Below are positions 44,508 to 53,424 of a stretch of 64,000 bases of DNA, one piece after another; within the stretch, counting starts at the first letter, position 1; each line of letters begins with the position of its first letter. This DNA comes from Neptuniibacter sp048548695 (GTDB taxonomy: Bacteria; Pseudomonadota; Gammaproteobacteria; Pseudomonadales; Balneatricaceae). The notes beneath the pieces were generated by a model. The model had not been told where the DNA came from, searched no databases, and worked only from the letters and a program-made list of their open reading frames with translations. The position numbers and the translations under genes were made by a program. The stretch lies in NCBI RefSeq assembly GCF_048548695.1, contig NZ_JBLYIF010000002.1. The stretch is one strand, 5' to 3'.

Positions 44508-45626
44508 ATGGAACTGAATACACCTGAAGAACTGATAGAGGATATTCGCCAGGGCCGGATGGTCATTCTGATGGATGATGAAGATCGGGAAAACGAAGGC
44601 GATTTGGTGATGGCTGCTGAAATGGTGCGCGCCGAAGATATTAACTTTATGGCCACCCACGCTCGGGGCCTGATCTGCCTGACGCTGACCCGTGAGCGTT
44701 GCAAACAGCTGCAACTGCCATTGATGGTGCAGAGTAACGGTGCCCAGTTTTCAACCAACTTTACGTTGTCGATTGAAGCCGCAGAGGGTGTGACTACAGG
44801 CATTTCGGCCGCAGACCGTGCTCACACCGTCCGTGTCGCGGTAAAACATGCTGCCAAACCAGCAGATATCGTTCAGCCAGGACATATCTTCCCGCTGATG
44901 GCGCAACCCGGTGGTGTACTGAGTCGGGCGGGACATACCGAGGCCGGCTGTGATCTGGCGCGCCTGGCGGGCCATACTCCGGCTGCAGCGATCGTTGAAA
45001 TCATGAATGAAGATGGCACCATGGCGCGTCGTCCGGATCTGGAACTGTTTGCGCAGAAACATAACCTGAAGATCGGCACCATCGCAGACCTGATTCATTA
45101 TCGCACTACCAATGAACATACAGTCACTCGCGAAGCGGAAACGTTGTTGCCGACTGAGTATGGTGATTTCCGCTGTGTCACCTACCGTGATGAGATTCAG
45201 GGTTGTACCCATCTGGCAATGCTACTGGGGGATATCACCCCGGAAGATCCAACCATGGTGCGGGTACATATCCGCACGGAAGTGCTGCGCGATGTGATCG
45301 GTGTTAAAACCGGCGAGGAAACCAAGTGGACAGTCCGCCGTGCCATGGAGCGTGTGGCGCAAGAAGGCAAAGGCGTGGTCGTGCTGCTGGACAGTGGTCA
45401 ACGCTATGATCTGGGTACTGCACTGGATGTAGTACTGAACCGGCCTAACCGGACCAAGACTAATGATATCAGCGCTTCGGGTGCCTACCTGACGGTAGGG
45501 ACTGGCTCTCAGATATTGCGTGATCTGGGTATCAGGCGGATGCGCTTGCTCAGTTCACCGATGAAATTTAATGCAATCTCCGGCTTTGATCTGGAGATTG
45601 AAGAATATATTCCCTGTGAAGACTAA
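44508..45626 (+). CDS. ribBA: 3,4-dihydroxy-2-butanone-4-phosphate synthase with degenerate GTP cyclohydrolase II domain (RibBX type)
   Basis: The N-terminal ~200 residues form the RibB domain, which makes the four-carbon riboflavin precursor from ribulose 5-phosphate. Its acidic loop DDEDRENEGDLVMAAE and RAGHTEAGCDLARLAG are intact. The C-terminal half aligns with GTP cyclohydrolase II, but the three zinc-binding cysteines are missing: where active enzymes have a cysteine-rich stretch after VRVHSE, this one reads VRVHIRTEVLRDVIGVKTG. The second domain therefore cannot bind the catalytic zinc. This is the RibBX variant described in Shewanella and other proteobacteria, so a separate ribA should exist elsewhere. 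The symbol ribBA follows common annotation; ribBX is more exact. Confidence 0.93.
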   Translation: MELNTPEELIEDIRQGRMVILMDDEDRENEGDLVMAAEMVRAEDINFMATHARGLICLTLTRERCKQLQLPLMVQSNGAQFSTNFTLSIEAAEGVTTGISAADRAHTVRVAVKHAAKPADIVQPGHIFPLMAQPGGVLSRAGHTEAGCDLARLAGHTPAAAIVEIMNEDGTMARRPDLELFAQKHNLKIGTIADLIHYRTTNEHTVTREAETLLPTEYGDFRCVTYRDEIQGCTHLAMLLGDITPEDPTMVRVHIRTEVLRDVIGVKTGEETKWTVRRAMERVAQEGKGVVVLLDSGQRYDLGTALDVVLNRPNRTKTNDISASGAYLTVGTGSQILRDLGIRRMRLLSSPMKFNAISGFDLEIEEYIPCED

Positions 45627-45641
45627 CAAGGCGGATACAGA

Positions 45642-46115
45642 ATGGCTGTAACAACCTATGAAGGTGATTTCGTCAATGTCGATGGCAAATATGCCATCGT
45701 GGTTGGCCGGTTCAATGCGTTTGTCGTGGAAAGCCTGCTGGAAGGCGCGCTGGATACCCTGAAACGTCACGGTGTCAGTGAAGACAATATCCGTATCGTA
45801 CGGGTGCCCGGTGCATTTGAAATTCCGCTGGCGGTACAACGTCTGGCTGCGCAAAAGCAGGATGATGCCATCATCGCCCTGGGTGCGGTCATCCGTGGTG
45901 GTACGCCGCATTTTGAATATGTTTCAGGCGAAAGCTCTAAAGGTGTGGCCCAGGTGTCTCTGGAATATAACATTCCGGTAGCCAACGGCATCCTGACGGT
46001 CAACAGCATCGAGCAGGCAGTAGAACGTTCCGGTACCAAGATGGGCAATAAAGGCGCAGAAGCTGCCTTGTCTGCTTTGGAAATGGTCAGCCTGCTGAAG
46101 CAGCTTGAGGTCTGA
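45642..46115 (+). CDS. ribH: 6,7-dimethyl-8-ribityllumazine synthase
   Basis: Condenses the pyrimidine and four-carbon precursors to lumazine, the step before riboflavin synthase. The 157-residue product has VVGRFNAFVVESLLEGAL near the N-terminus, RVPGAFEIPLA, and ALGAVIRGGTPHFEYV with the catalytic His. It lies 15 bases after ribBX and 6 bases before nusB, in the usual ribH-nusB-thiL order. Confidence 0.97.
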   Translation: MAVTTYEGDFVNVDGKYAIVVGRFNAFVVESLLEGALDTLKRHGVSEDNIRIVRVPGAFEIPLAVQRLAAQKQDDAIIALGAVIRGGTPHFEYVSGESSKGVAQVSLEYNIPVANGILTVNSIEQAVERSGTKMGNKGAEAALSALEMVSLLKQLEV

Positions 46116-46121
46116 TCGGGG

Positions 46122-46595
46122 ATGAGCGAACCTACCTCCAAGCCAAAGAAAGCGAAAAAAGCCTCTCTGACAAACCAGCGCCGCCAGGCTCGCAGCTATG
46201 CTTTGCAAGCGCTGTATCAATGGCAGATTGCTGGTCAGCCAGTGAATGAAATTGAAGCCCAGTTTCGGGTGGAAAATGATATGAGCGATACCGATATCAA
46301 ACTGTTCTCTGAACTGCTGCACGGTATTGCTGCCAGTAAATCTGATCTGGATACGCTGTTTGTCGATTATCTGGATCGGCGTATTGATGAGCTGGATCCG
46401 ATTGAGTTGACGGTGTTGCGCATAGGGGCGTTTGAGCTGTCTAAACGCATTGAAGTGCCCTATCGCGTGGCGATCAACGAAAGCGTCGAATTGGCGAAGA
46501 TCTATGGCGCCACTGACAGCCATCGTTACGTCAACGGGGTGTTGGATAAATTGGCGCAACGCGTGCGTATGGCTGAGGTTCGTGCGAAGCGCTGA
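46122..46595 (+). CDS. nusB: Transcription antitermination factor NusB
   Basis: Binds boxA RNA with NusE (S10) during rRNA antitermination. The 157-residue all-helical protein has a basic N-terminal tail (KPKKAKKASLTNQRRQAR), ALQALYQWQ, and the family-typical LRIGAFELSKRIEVPYRVAINESVELAK region ending KYG-like and VNGVLDKLA. Its stop is one base from the thiL start codon. Confidence 0.95.
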   Translation: MSEPTSKPKKAKKASLTNQRRQARSYALQALYQWQIAGQPVNEIEAQFRVENDMSDTDIKLFSELLHGIAASKSDLDTLFVDYLDRRIDELDPIELTVLRIGAFELSKRIEVPYRVAINESVELAKIYGATDSHRYVNGVLDKLAQRVRMAEVRAKR

Positions 46596-46596
46596 C

Positions 46597-47544
46597 ATGG
46601 GTGAGTTTGAGCTGATAAGGCAGTTTTTTGTCCGACAATCAGCCGATACATCTGTGGTATTGGGGGTAGGTGATGATTGTGCTGTTCTTCAGCCTGTACC
46701 CGATCAACAACTGGTGCTTTCTATCGATACCCTGGTGGAAGGCACTCACTTCCTGCCCGATACGCCGCCTGAACTGATTGCGCGTCGCCTGATGGGGGCC
46801 GCGGTAAGTGACTTGGCGGCAATGGGTGCCCAGCCAGCCTGGCTGACCCTGGCGCTTACCCTGCCCAAAGCTGACCCTGCCTGGTTGGCACCGTTTGCAG
46901 ATGCCCTGTTTGATTGTTGCCAGCAATGGGGATTAAGTCTGATTGGGGGGGATACTACCCGGGGGCCACTCACGGTGACCGCTCAGGTGCATGGCTGGGT
47001 ACCAAACAATGAAGCGTTGACTCGCGGCGGTGCTCGACCTGGCGATCTGGTGTTGGTCAGTGGCACGCTTGGCGATAGCCGTGCTGGCCTGGAAACCTTA
47101 CTGCAACCGCAGGCGGTTAATGCGGATCTGAGTTATCTACAGCAACGTTTTTATGCGCCTGAACCGCGTTTGGGCTTGGGACAGTCGCTGCGTGGACTGG
47201 CTTCAAGTTGCATTGATCTGTCTGATGGTTTGGTTGCAGACCTTGGTCATCTGTTGAATATGGCTCAGTGTGGCGCAGAAATAGAACTCAGCAAGCTGCC
47301 GCTTTCGCCACAAATACAGCGCAACTTTCCGGCACCGACCTGCCTCGAATGGGCTTTGTCAGGGGGGGAGGATTTTGAGCTTTGCTTTACCCTACCCGAA
47401 GCGCACTTGCCCTTATTAGAACAACAACCGGTGACGGTGATTGGCCGGATCACCTCAGGCTCCGAGTTGATCCTGTTGCACCAGGGTAAACCACAACCGT
47501 TAACTGTGGCGGGGTTTGATCACTTTGCCCCCAAAAAGGCATGA
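46597..47544 (+). CDS. thiL: Thiamine-monophosphate kinase
   Basis: Phosphorylates thiamine monophosphate to the active cofactor thiamine diphosphate. I chose the ATG at 46597 (315 residues, MGEFELIRQFF), directly after nusB; a longer upstream frame would overlap nusB by over 160 bases. Motifs are GVGDDCAVL (Mg/ATP binding), DTLVEGTHF, MGAAVSDLAAMGA and GGDTTRGPL, with SGGEDFELCFT near the C-terminus. It is followed at once by pgpA. Confidence 0.96.
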   Translation: MGEFELIRQFFVRQSADTSVVLGVGDDCAVLQPVPDQQLVLSIDTLVEGTHFLPDTPPELIARRLMGAAVSDLAAMGAQPAWLTLALTLPKADPAWLAPFADALFDCCQQWGLSLIGGDTTRGPLTVTAQVHGWVPNNEALTRGGARPGDLVLVSGTLGDSRAGLETLLQPQAVNADLSYLQQRFYAPEPRLGLGQSLRGLASSCIDLSDGLVADLGHLLNMAQCGAEIELSKLPLSPQIQRNFPAPTCLEWALSGGEDFELCFTLPEAHLPLLEQQPVTVIGRITSGSELILLHQGKPQPLTVAGFDHFAPKKA

Positions 47545-47545
47545 C

Positions 47546-48025
47546 ATGAGTAAACATTGTCCCGCGTCAGTTTGGCGTAACCCGATTCACTTTCTGGCGT
47601 TTGGTTGTGGCAGTGGTGCTATCCCCAAAGCCCCGGGCACCTTTGGTACCCTGGCCGCCATCTTGCCCTATCTGTGGTTGCAGCATTTGAGTCTGCCCTG
47701 GTACTTGCTGATGCTGTTGCTGACCACGCTGGTGGGGATCTGGTTGTGTGACCGGACGGCAAAGGACCTGGGCGTACATGATCACGGCGGGATTGTCTGG
47801 GATGAGTTTGTTGGCTTCTGGTTGACGATGACCTTGGCACCGGCGGGCTGGACCTGGATAGTGCTGGGTTTTGTCCTGTTTCGAATCTTCGATATTCTCA
47901 AACCCTGGCCGATTGGCTGGGTTGATCGCAAGGTATCCGGGGGCTTGGGTATTATGCTGGATGATCTGCTGGCAGGGGTGTATGCCGCGCTGGTACTGCA
48001 GTTACTGGTGTTCAGTTTTAACTGA
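47546..48025 (+). CDS. pgpA: Phosphatidylglycerophosphatase A
   Basis: Membrane enzyme that dephosphorylates phosphatidylglycerol phosphate to phosphatidylglycerol. I chose the ATG at 47546 (159 residues, MSKHCPASVWRNPIHFL), one base after the thiL stop. Conserved parts are GSGAIPKAPGTFGTL and the metal-binding HDHGGIVWDEFVG (here VHDHGGIVWDEFVGFW), with RIFDILKPWPIGWVD near the end. Hydrophobic helices fit a polytopic inner-membrane protein. Its last 24 bases overlap the 3' end of the convergent dxs gene. Confidence 0.95.
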   Translation: MSKHCPASVWRNPIHFLAFGCGSGAIPKAPGTFGTLAAILPYLWLQHLSLPWYLLMLLLTTLVGIWLCDRTAKDLGVHDHGGIVWDEFVGFWLTMTLAPAGWTWIVLGFVLFRIFDILKPWPIGWVDRKVSGGLGIMLDDLLAGVYAALVLQLLVFSFN

Positions 48026-49795
48026 AGCTAGTCGCAACTCAATGGCTGCAGCAATACCAGAGCTGTCCAGGCCGCACATAGCCAACTGTTCTGGCCTGGA
48101 TGCATGAGCGATCCAGCGGTCGGGAATACCCAGGCATAGCAGTTCGCTGTCTAACTGAGCTTGATGCAAATACTCACTTACCGCTGAACCCGCACCCCCG
48201 GCTATAGCATGGTCTTCAATGGTTACCAGCAACGGATGTGCTTCGGTTAACTGTTTGATGCATGACTGATCGAGGGGTTTTACGAAGCGCATATCTACCA
48301 GGGTATAGTTATGTTGCTTGGCTACGTGCATGGCCTGGTGTAATAACGGCCCGAAGTTCAGCAATGCGACACCATGACCCTGATGCAGGACCTGTGCTTG
48401 CCCCAGTGTGAGCGGGGTGTCTTGAGCCGATACTGGATCCGGTGCTGCGCCTCGAGGGTAACGCACTGCCGCTAATCCGGGCAGCTTATAGCCCAAACTC
48501 AGCATAGCCTGAAGCTCAGTGCCATCGGACGGTGTCATTATCACTGTCTCTGGTAGGCAGCGCAGCATGGCAATATCAAAGCAACCGGCATGGGTGGCAC
48601 CGTCTTCACCTACCAACCCGGCGCGGTCGAGTGCCAATAACAGATCAAGTTTTTGCAATGAGGCATCGTGAATCAGCTGGTCATAGGCGCGTTGCAAAAA
48701 GGTAGAGTAGATGGCTACTACCGGTTTGGCGCCTGTGCAAGCCATCCCGGCGGCTAACGTCAGCGCATGCTGTTCTGCAATGGCAACATCAAAATAGCGT
48801 TCAGAGAACTGCTCCGAAAAGGCGATCAGGTCCGAACCTTCGCGCATGGCGGGAGTGATGGCGCTTAAGCGCGGGTCATTGGCTGCGGTGGCACAGATCC
48901 ATTCACTAAACAGGTTTGAGAAGCTGGGTCTTTTTGGCTGTTTGCGGCCTTTAATTGGCTCAATTTTAGTTAGGGAGTGGTAGCCCACCGGGTCGGCTTC
49001 TGCAGGAGCGAAGCCTTTGCCTTTGCGGGTGAGAATATGCAGAAACTGTGGGCCATCACGCTCAAGTGCTGCCTGCAGTGCCGGTAGCAATTGGTTAAAG
49101 TCATGACCATCGATGGGGCCGCTGTAATGAAAATCCAGGGCCTCGAACAGTGCTGAAGTGGTATCGCCCGCAGTTTGGTTTTTCAGGTTTTTCGCCAGAT
49201 AAGTTGCCAGTCCGCCTTCATTGCGGGAGATCGACATATCATTGTCGTTGAGAATAACCAGTATATTGGCATGGGTGTGTGCCGCATGGTTGAGGGCTTC
49301 AAACGCCATTCCCGCAGTCATTGCACCATCGCCAATCACGGCAACGGTTTTGCGGCACTGGCCAAGGATTCGGTCAGCCAGTGCCATGCCAAGGGCGGCA
49401 CTGATGGATGTGCTGGAATGCCCGACACCAAAGCTGTCATATTCACTCTCATCCCGTTTCGGGAAGGGTGAGGGGCCGCCGGCTTTACGAATGCGGGTGA
49501 GTTGCTCTCTGCGCCCAGTCAGAATTTTGTGGGGGTAGCACTGGTGCCCGACATCCCATACCAGGTGATCTTCCGGTGTTTGTAATAGGTAATGCAGGGC
49601 AACTGTAAGCTCAATCACTCCCAAGCCGGCTCCAAAATGACCGCCACTCTGGCCAACGCTGTACAACAGATAGGCACGCAGCTCTTCTGCTAGTTGTGGC
49701 AGCTGGCCGCTGCTTAATTGACGCAGTTGAGAAGGCTGTTCGATCTGATCGAGCAGTGGCGTGTCTGGGCGTTGGCTGGGAATGGCATGAAACAT
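48002..49795 (-). CDS. dxs: 1-deoxy-D-xylulose-5-phosphate synthase
   Basis: Thiamine-diphosphate enzyme that starts the MEP isoprenoid pathway from pyruvate and glyceraldehyde 3-phosphate. The 597-residue product is slightly shorter than the usual 620-640. It has GHQCYPHKILTGR, the thiamine motif GDGAMTAGMAFEALNHA ending NDNDMSIS, and the transketolase C-terminal DRAGLVGEDGATHAG and ILDH-like MLSLGYK regions. It is the last gene of xseB-ispA-dxs, 3 bases after ispA. The adjacent thiL depends on related cofactor chemistry, but on the other strand. Confidence 0.97.
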   Translation of the reverse strand: MFHAIPSQRPDTPLLDQIEQPSQLRQLSSGQLPQLAEELRAYLLYSVGQSGGHFGAGLGVIELTVALHYLLQTPEDHLVWDVGHQCYPHKILTGRREQLTRIRKAGGPSPFPKRDESEYDSFGVGHSSTSISAALGMALADRILGQCRKTVAVIGDGAMTAGMAFEALNHAAHTHANILVILNDNDMSISRNEGGLATYLAKNLKNQTAGDTTSALFEALDFHYSGPIDGHDFNQLLPALQAALERDGPQFLHILTRKGKGFAPAEADPVGYHSLTKIEPIKGRKQPKRPSFSNLFSEWICATAANDPRLSAITPAMREGSDLIAFSEQFSERYFDVAIAEQHALTLAAGMACTGAKPVVAIYSTFLQRAYDQLIHDASLQKLDLLLALDRAGLVGEDGATHAGCFDIAMLRCLPETVIMTPSDGTELQAMLSLGYKLPGLAAVRYPRGAAPDPVSAQDTPLTLGQAQVLHQGHGVALLNFGPLLHQAMHVAKQHNYTLVDMRFVKPLDQSCIKQLTEAHPLLVTIEDHAIAGGAGSAVSEYLHQAQLDSELLCLGIPDRWIAHASRPEQLAMCGLDSSGIAAAIELRLASVKTEHQ

Positions 49796-49798
49796 CGC

Positions 49799-50677
49799 TT
49801 AATGATCCCTCGCTACGATAAAGTCAGCCAAGGCGGCCAGGTGTTGGCTGTTAGGTAGATCAGTTAATGCTGCGAGAGCCTGGGCATGGAGCTCGGTCAG
49901 TTTGGCTTTGGCCGCAGCCATGCCAAGCAGTGCAGGGTAGGTAGGTTTGTGCTGTGCCTGGTCTGATCCGGCGGGTTTACCAATCTGTTCCACGCTACCC
50001 TCAACATCCAGAATGTCATCCTGGACTTGAAATGCCAGCCCGATGGCATCGGCATAGCGACTCAATGCATCCAGCTGCGGCTGGCTTGCCTGTCCGCTGC
50101 ATTGCGCGCCCATGCGCACTGCAGCCTTCAGAAGTGCGCCGGTTTTGTGCTGATGCATCGCTTCTATCTGAGGCAGGGTAAGTGGTTGACCGACATGGCG
50201 TAGGTCAAAAGCTTGGCCGGCAACCATGCCGTGGTGGCCAGCAGCTTGGCTCAGCGTGTCGATCAATGCTAATCGGCAGTTGGCTGGCAGTTGGCTGGCA
50301 TTGCAGAGTAATTCAAATGCGAGGCACTGTAAGGCATCCCCTGCAAGAATTGCGGTGGCTTCGTCAAAGGCGACATGGCAGCTGGGTTTGCCCCGGCGCA
50401 GGTCGTCATCGTCCATCGCCGGCAGGTCGTCATGAACCAGAGAATAGCTGTGGATGCATTCAATCGCAGCGGCGGCCTGGTCAGCCTGTTGGTCGCCGCC
50501 CCCCAGCATCTGGTTAACCAGATAAATCAACGCCGGGCGTATGCGCTTGCCTCCATTGAATAGGCTGTAGCGCATCGCCTCTTGCAGGCGCGGTTCGATG
50601 CCCTCGGAAATGATCAGTGCATCCAAATAGTGATCAATACGCTGCTGGTAGTGTTGCAGCAGTTCCGCAATGGCCAA
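49799..50677 (-). CDS. ispA: Farnesyl diphosphate synthase (geranyltranstransferase)
   Basis: Chain-elongating prenyltransferase that makes farnesyl diphosphate, the precursor of ubiquinone and undecaprenyl tails. The 292-residue product has both aspartate-rich motifs: the first in VHDDLPAMDDDDLRRGKPS and the second in FQVDDILDVEGS. GGKRIRPALIYL lies near the N-terminus. It sits between xseB (2 bases upstream) and dxs, the standard order in enterobacteria and pseudomonads. Confidence 0.97.
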   Translation of the reverse strand: MAIAELLQHYQQRIDHYLDALIISEGIEPRLQEAMRYSLFNGGKRIRPALIYLVNQMLGGGDQQADQAAAAIECIHSYSLVHDDLPAMDDDDLRRGKPSCHVAFDEATAILAGDALQCLAFELLCNASQLPANCRLALIDTLSQAAGHHGMVAGQAFDLRHVGQPLTLPQIEAMHQHKTGALLKAAVRMGAQCSGQASQPQLDALSRYADAIGLAFQVQDDILDVEGSVEQIGKPAGSDQAQHKPTYPALLGMAAAKAKLTELHAQALAALTDLPNSQHLAALADFIVARDH

Positions 50678-50679
50678 GA

Positions 50680-50922
50680 TCAGGTGTCCTTGTGCTCAGT
50701 GAACGGTTGCGTGGTGAGTTCACCGTTTTTTTCGACCAAAAACTGCACTTTTTGTTCGGCCTCATTGAGGACCTCTTGGCATTGGCGGGTCAGCTGAACA
50801 CCATCTTCAAAGGCCTTCAGCGCCTCTTCCAGTGACAGATCGCCCTGTTCCATTTGGGTAACCAGTGTCTCCAGAGCGGTAAGGGAGTGCTCAAAATCAG
50901 GCGCGTTCTTTTTGCGTGGCAT
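50680..50922 (-). CDS. xseB: Exodeoxyribonuclease VII small subunit
   Basis: Small helical subunit that, in several copies, activates the XseA nuclease. The 80-residue product has the family core FEHSLTALETLVTQMEQGDLSLEEALKAFEDGV-type helix pair (key residues LExxVxxLExGxLxLEExLxxFExG). It starts the xseB-ispA-dxs operon and is divergent from pomA. xseA is not in the window. Confidence 0.95.
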   Translation of the reverse strand: MPRKKNAPDFEHSLTALETLVTQMEQGDLSLEEALKAFEDGVQLTRQCQEVLNEAEQKVQFLVEKNGELTTQPFTEHKDT

Positions 50923-51070
50923 ATTGTCTGCTTATTCTTGGTTGATAGACGCGGTTTGCAAGGCGTCCGGCCTGGCCGGATGCCGCCCGAAGGTGTTGTA
51001 ATCGGACGGTTTTACACTAACTAACGTCAATTATACGGAAATTCTGCCGTTATACATTCTTAGCAGATGA

Positions 51071-51100
51071 ATGGTCATGCATTTTTGCTATGATGACCAT
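51071..51100. promoter_or_regulatory. Palindrome upstream of pomA overlapping a -10-like element
   Basis: ATGGTCAT (51071-51078) and ATGACCAT (51093-51100) are perfect inverted copies with a 14-base spacer. A TATGAT (51089-51094) lies inside and partly overlaps the right arm. This could be an operator over the pomAB promoter; no regulator is assigned. Confidence 0.4.
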
Positions 51101-51155
51101 CTTGTTTTTGGGGCAAACCCTATTTTCCTCTCCGGTTATGATGAAGGAGCATTGA

Positions 51156-51914
51156 GTGGATATCGCAACACTCGTCGGCTTGTTGGGTGGTTTTGGTATC
51201 GTTGTTGCCGCCATGGTCATGGGCGGAGATGTTGGTATTTTTGTCAACCCCCCCTCGCTGCTGATCGTGATCGGCGGCAGCATCTTTGTCGTGCTAATGA
51301 AATATACCCTGGGTCAGTTTTTGGCCGCCGGTAAAGTTGCCGCCAAAGCCTTCATGTTCAAATCGGTAAACTCGGAAGATATTATCGCTGAAACAGTGGA
51401 AATGGCTGATGCTGCTCGGAAAGGTGGCCTGCTGTCGCTGGAAGACAAAGAGGTCAGCAGTGATTTTATGCAGCGAGGTATCCAGTTGCTGGTGGATGGC
51501 CATGACCCGGAGGTGGTGAAAACGCTGCTCCACAAGGAAGCCAAACTGACCAGTGATCGGCATGAGTTTGGTGCCTCTATCTTTAGTGCTATGGGTGATG
51601 TCGGCCCCGCCATGGGGATGATTGGTACGCTGGTGGGTCTGGTACAGATGCTCTCCAATATGAGTGATCCTAAATCCATTGGCCCAGCAATGGCGGTGGC
51701 GCTGTTAACGACCCTGTACGGTGCCATGATGGCCAACATGATTTGTATTCCGATGGCTGACAAGCTTAAGGTGCGTCGTAATGAGGAAGCTCTGAATAAC
51801 GCGCTGATCATCGACGGTTTACTGGCGATTCAGGCGGGCCAGAATCCGCGGGTAATCGAACAGATGCTGCGTAATTACCTGCCGGGTAAAAAGCGTGAGA
51901 CGGTTGAAGAATAA
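51156..51914 (+). CDS. pomA: Sodium-driven flagellar motor stator protein PomA (MotA family)
   Basis: Stator subunit that, with PomB, converts ion flow into flagellar rotation. The 252-residue product starts at GTG 51156, with AAGGAG 6 bases upstream, giving MDIATLVGLLGGF as in PomA. Four membrane helices, a cytoplasmic loop with conserved charged residues, and the GDVGPAMGMIGTLVGLVQML region typical of the MotA/TolQ/ExbB family are seen. The sodium type is inferred from similarity to PomA rather than proton-type MotA. The pair is not next to other flagellar genes. Confidence 0.93.
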   Translation: MDIATLVGLLGGFGIVVAAMVMGGDVGIFVNPPSLLIVIGGSIFVVLMKYTLGQFLAAGKVAAKAFMFKSVNSEDIIAETVEMADAARKGGLLSLEDKEVSSDFMQRGIQLLVDGHDPEVVKTLLHKEAKLTSDRHEFGASIFSAMGDVGPAMGMIGTLVGLVQMLSNMSDPKSIGPAMAVALLTTLYGAMMANMICIPMADKLKVRRNEEALNNALIIDGLLAIQAGQNPRVIEQMLRNYLPGKKRETVEE

Positions 51915-51932
51915 GTTCGGAGCGAAGTCGAA

Positions 51933-52871
51933 ATGAGTGACGATACCGAACACGAATGTCCTCCCTGTCAGCCTGGGCTTCCCGCCTGGTTGGCGACCTT
52001 TGGCGACTTGATGTCGCTATTGATGTGTTTCTTTGTTTTATTGCTGTCGTTTTCTGAGATGGACGTGCTTAAGTTTAAGCAGCTTGCCGGCTCCATGCGC
52101 GAAGCTTTTGGTGTGCAAAATCAAATCAAGGTTGAGGATATTCCTAAGGGTACTTCTATCATTGCGCAGGAATTCAGTCCGGGGCGGCCGGAACCGACGC
52201 CATTGAATGAAATCCGCCAGATGACGATCAATAATGATATGAACACCCTGGATATCCGCTCCAAGCAGGATGACAGTGATATTAAGGATAAGTTGGAAGA
52301 GCAGCTTGAGCAGTTACGAGAGATGCTGGAGCAGGAAGCCAAGGAAGAAGCGGTTGAATTTGCCAAGGTGCTGGCCCGGGAGATTGGCGACGGCAGTGTC
52401 GAAGTTGAAACCGATGGCAAGAAAATCATTATTCGGATTAAGGAGAAGGGGTCTTTTGACTCCGGATCTGCCGACCTGCGCTATGAGTCTATTCCAGTGT
52501 TGGCGAAAATTCGTGATGTGTTACTCAATGTTAAAGGTAAGGTAGCGATTGAGGGTCACAGCGATAATATCCCCTATTCAGGACAGGCGTTTGAGTCTAA
52601 TTGGGATCTGTCGGTTGCCCGGGCCTTGGCTGTAGGCCATGAATTGTTTGCTGACCCACGTATGGACCAGTCTCGCTTCCGGGTGCTGGGTTATGCCGAT
52701 ACTAAACCACTGGTGCCCAACAATAGTCGGGAAAACCGCTCACGTAACCGCCGGGTCGAGATTATTGTGCAGAAAGGTAGTGACGAGGAGTCACTGGAAA
52801 AGATTCAAGCGACTCAGCCTGATGATCCGAATGCTGAGCTGATTGATTTGCTGCCGCAGGAGATATTCTGA
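51933..52871 (+). CDS. pomB: Flagellar motor stator protein PomB (MotB family)
   Basis: Partner of PomA that anchors the stator to peptidoglycan. The 312-residue product starts with CPPCQPGLPAWLATFGDLMSLLMCFFVLLLSF, in which the Asp of FGDLM is the ion-binding residue in the single membrane helix. An acidic linker with a predicted coiled coil (about residues 105-140) follows, then an OmpA-like domain with VAIEGHSDNIPYSG and SRENRSRNRRVEIIV. It starts 18 bases after pomA and ends at a bidirectional terminator. Confidence 0.94.
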   Translation: MSDDTEHECPPCQPGLPAWLATFGDLMSLLMCFFVLLLSFSEMDVLKFKQLAGSMREAFGVQNQIKVEDIPKGTSIIAQEFSPGRPEPTPLNEIRQMTINNDMNTLDIRSKQDDSDIKDKLEEQLEQLREMLEQEAKEEAVEFAKVLAREIGDGSVEVETDGKKIIIRIKEKGSFDSGSADLRYESIPVLAKIRDVLLNVKGKVAIEGHSDNIPYSGQAFESNWDLSVARALAVGHELFADPRMDQSRFRVLGYADTKPLVPNNSRENRSRNRRVEIIVQKGSDEESLEKIQATQPDDPNAELIDLLPQEIF

Positions 52872-52883
52872 GTTTGGCAGTAA

Positions 52884-52914
52884 CAAAAAAAACCGCCAGT
52901 TGGCGGTTTTTTTA
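52884..52914. terminator. Bidirectional terminator between pomB and a cytochrome c gene
   Basis: AAAACCGCCA and TGGCGGTTTT pair around GT, with an A run on the left and a T run on the right, serving two convergent genes. Confidence 0.9.
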
Positions 52915-52927
52915 CGCTGTTCAGAAT

Positions 52928-53233
52928 TTACTTGGAGTTTTCGACCATAAAGCTGATAGCGGATTTTAATTCACTGTCAGTACAGTCCATGCACATGCCA
53001 CGTGGAGGCATTGCATTCAGGCCTTCATCGGCATGTTTGTAAAGCATTTCTTCGCCCTGAGCTACACGAGGTGCCCACTCGTCAGCCTTGCCGACCATAG
53101 GCGCTCCCGCGACACCGCTTGCGTGGCATGCTGCACATTTGGTGTTGTATACAGTTGCGCCATCACGTTCTGCCATAGCTGCAGCTGGCAACAACATGGC
53201 AGCAAAGGCTGCGCCGATCAGTGCTTTTTTCAT
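52928..53233 (-). CDS. Small periplasmic cytochrome c5-family protein
   Basis: Monohaem electron carrier of 101 residues. It has a signal peptide (MKKALIGAAFAAMLLPAAAMA) and a CAACH haem-binding motif near residue 35. The distal axial Met is probably in LNAMPPRGMCMDCT, where the extra Cys pair (MCMDC) near the C-terminus is a known feature of cytochrome c5. It likely shuttles electrons to an oxidase in the periplasm. The gene stands alone, convergent with pomB. Confidence 0.92.
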   Translation of the reverse strand: MKKALIGAAFAAMLLPAAAMAERDGATVYNTKCAACHASGVAGAPMVGKADEWAPRVAQGEEMLYKHADEGLNAMPPRGMCMDCTDSELKSAISFMVENSK

Positions 53234-53424
53234 TGTAATTTTCCTTTGTTGCTGATGGGTTTCAGATCAGTGCGATGCAGCAGGGTGCCGCCACACCTAT
53301 CTATAGAGGATTAATACACCAAGCTGCTTGAACAGTATCTGAATCGGAAATGGATTTATTGTCAACAGAGAAAAAGCAGAATTATGCTTTAGGAGAGGGG
53401 TAGGCTGGTGAAACGCGGGTGATT

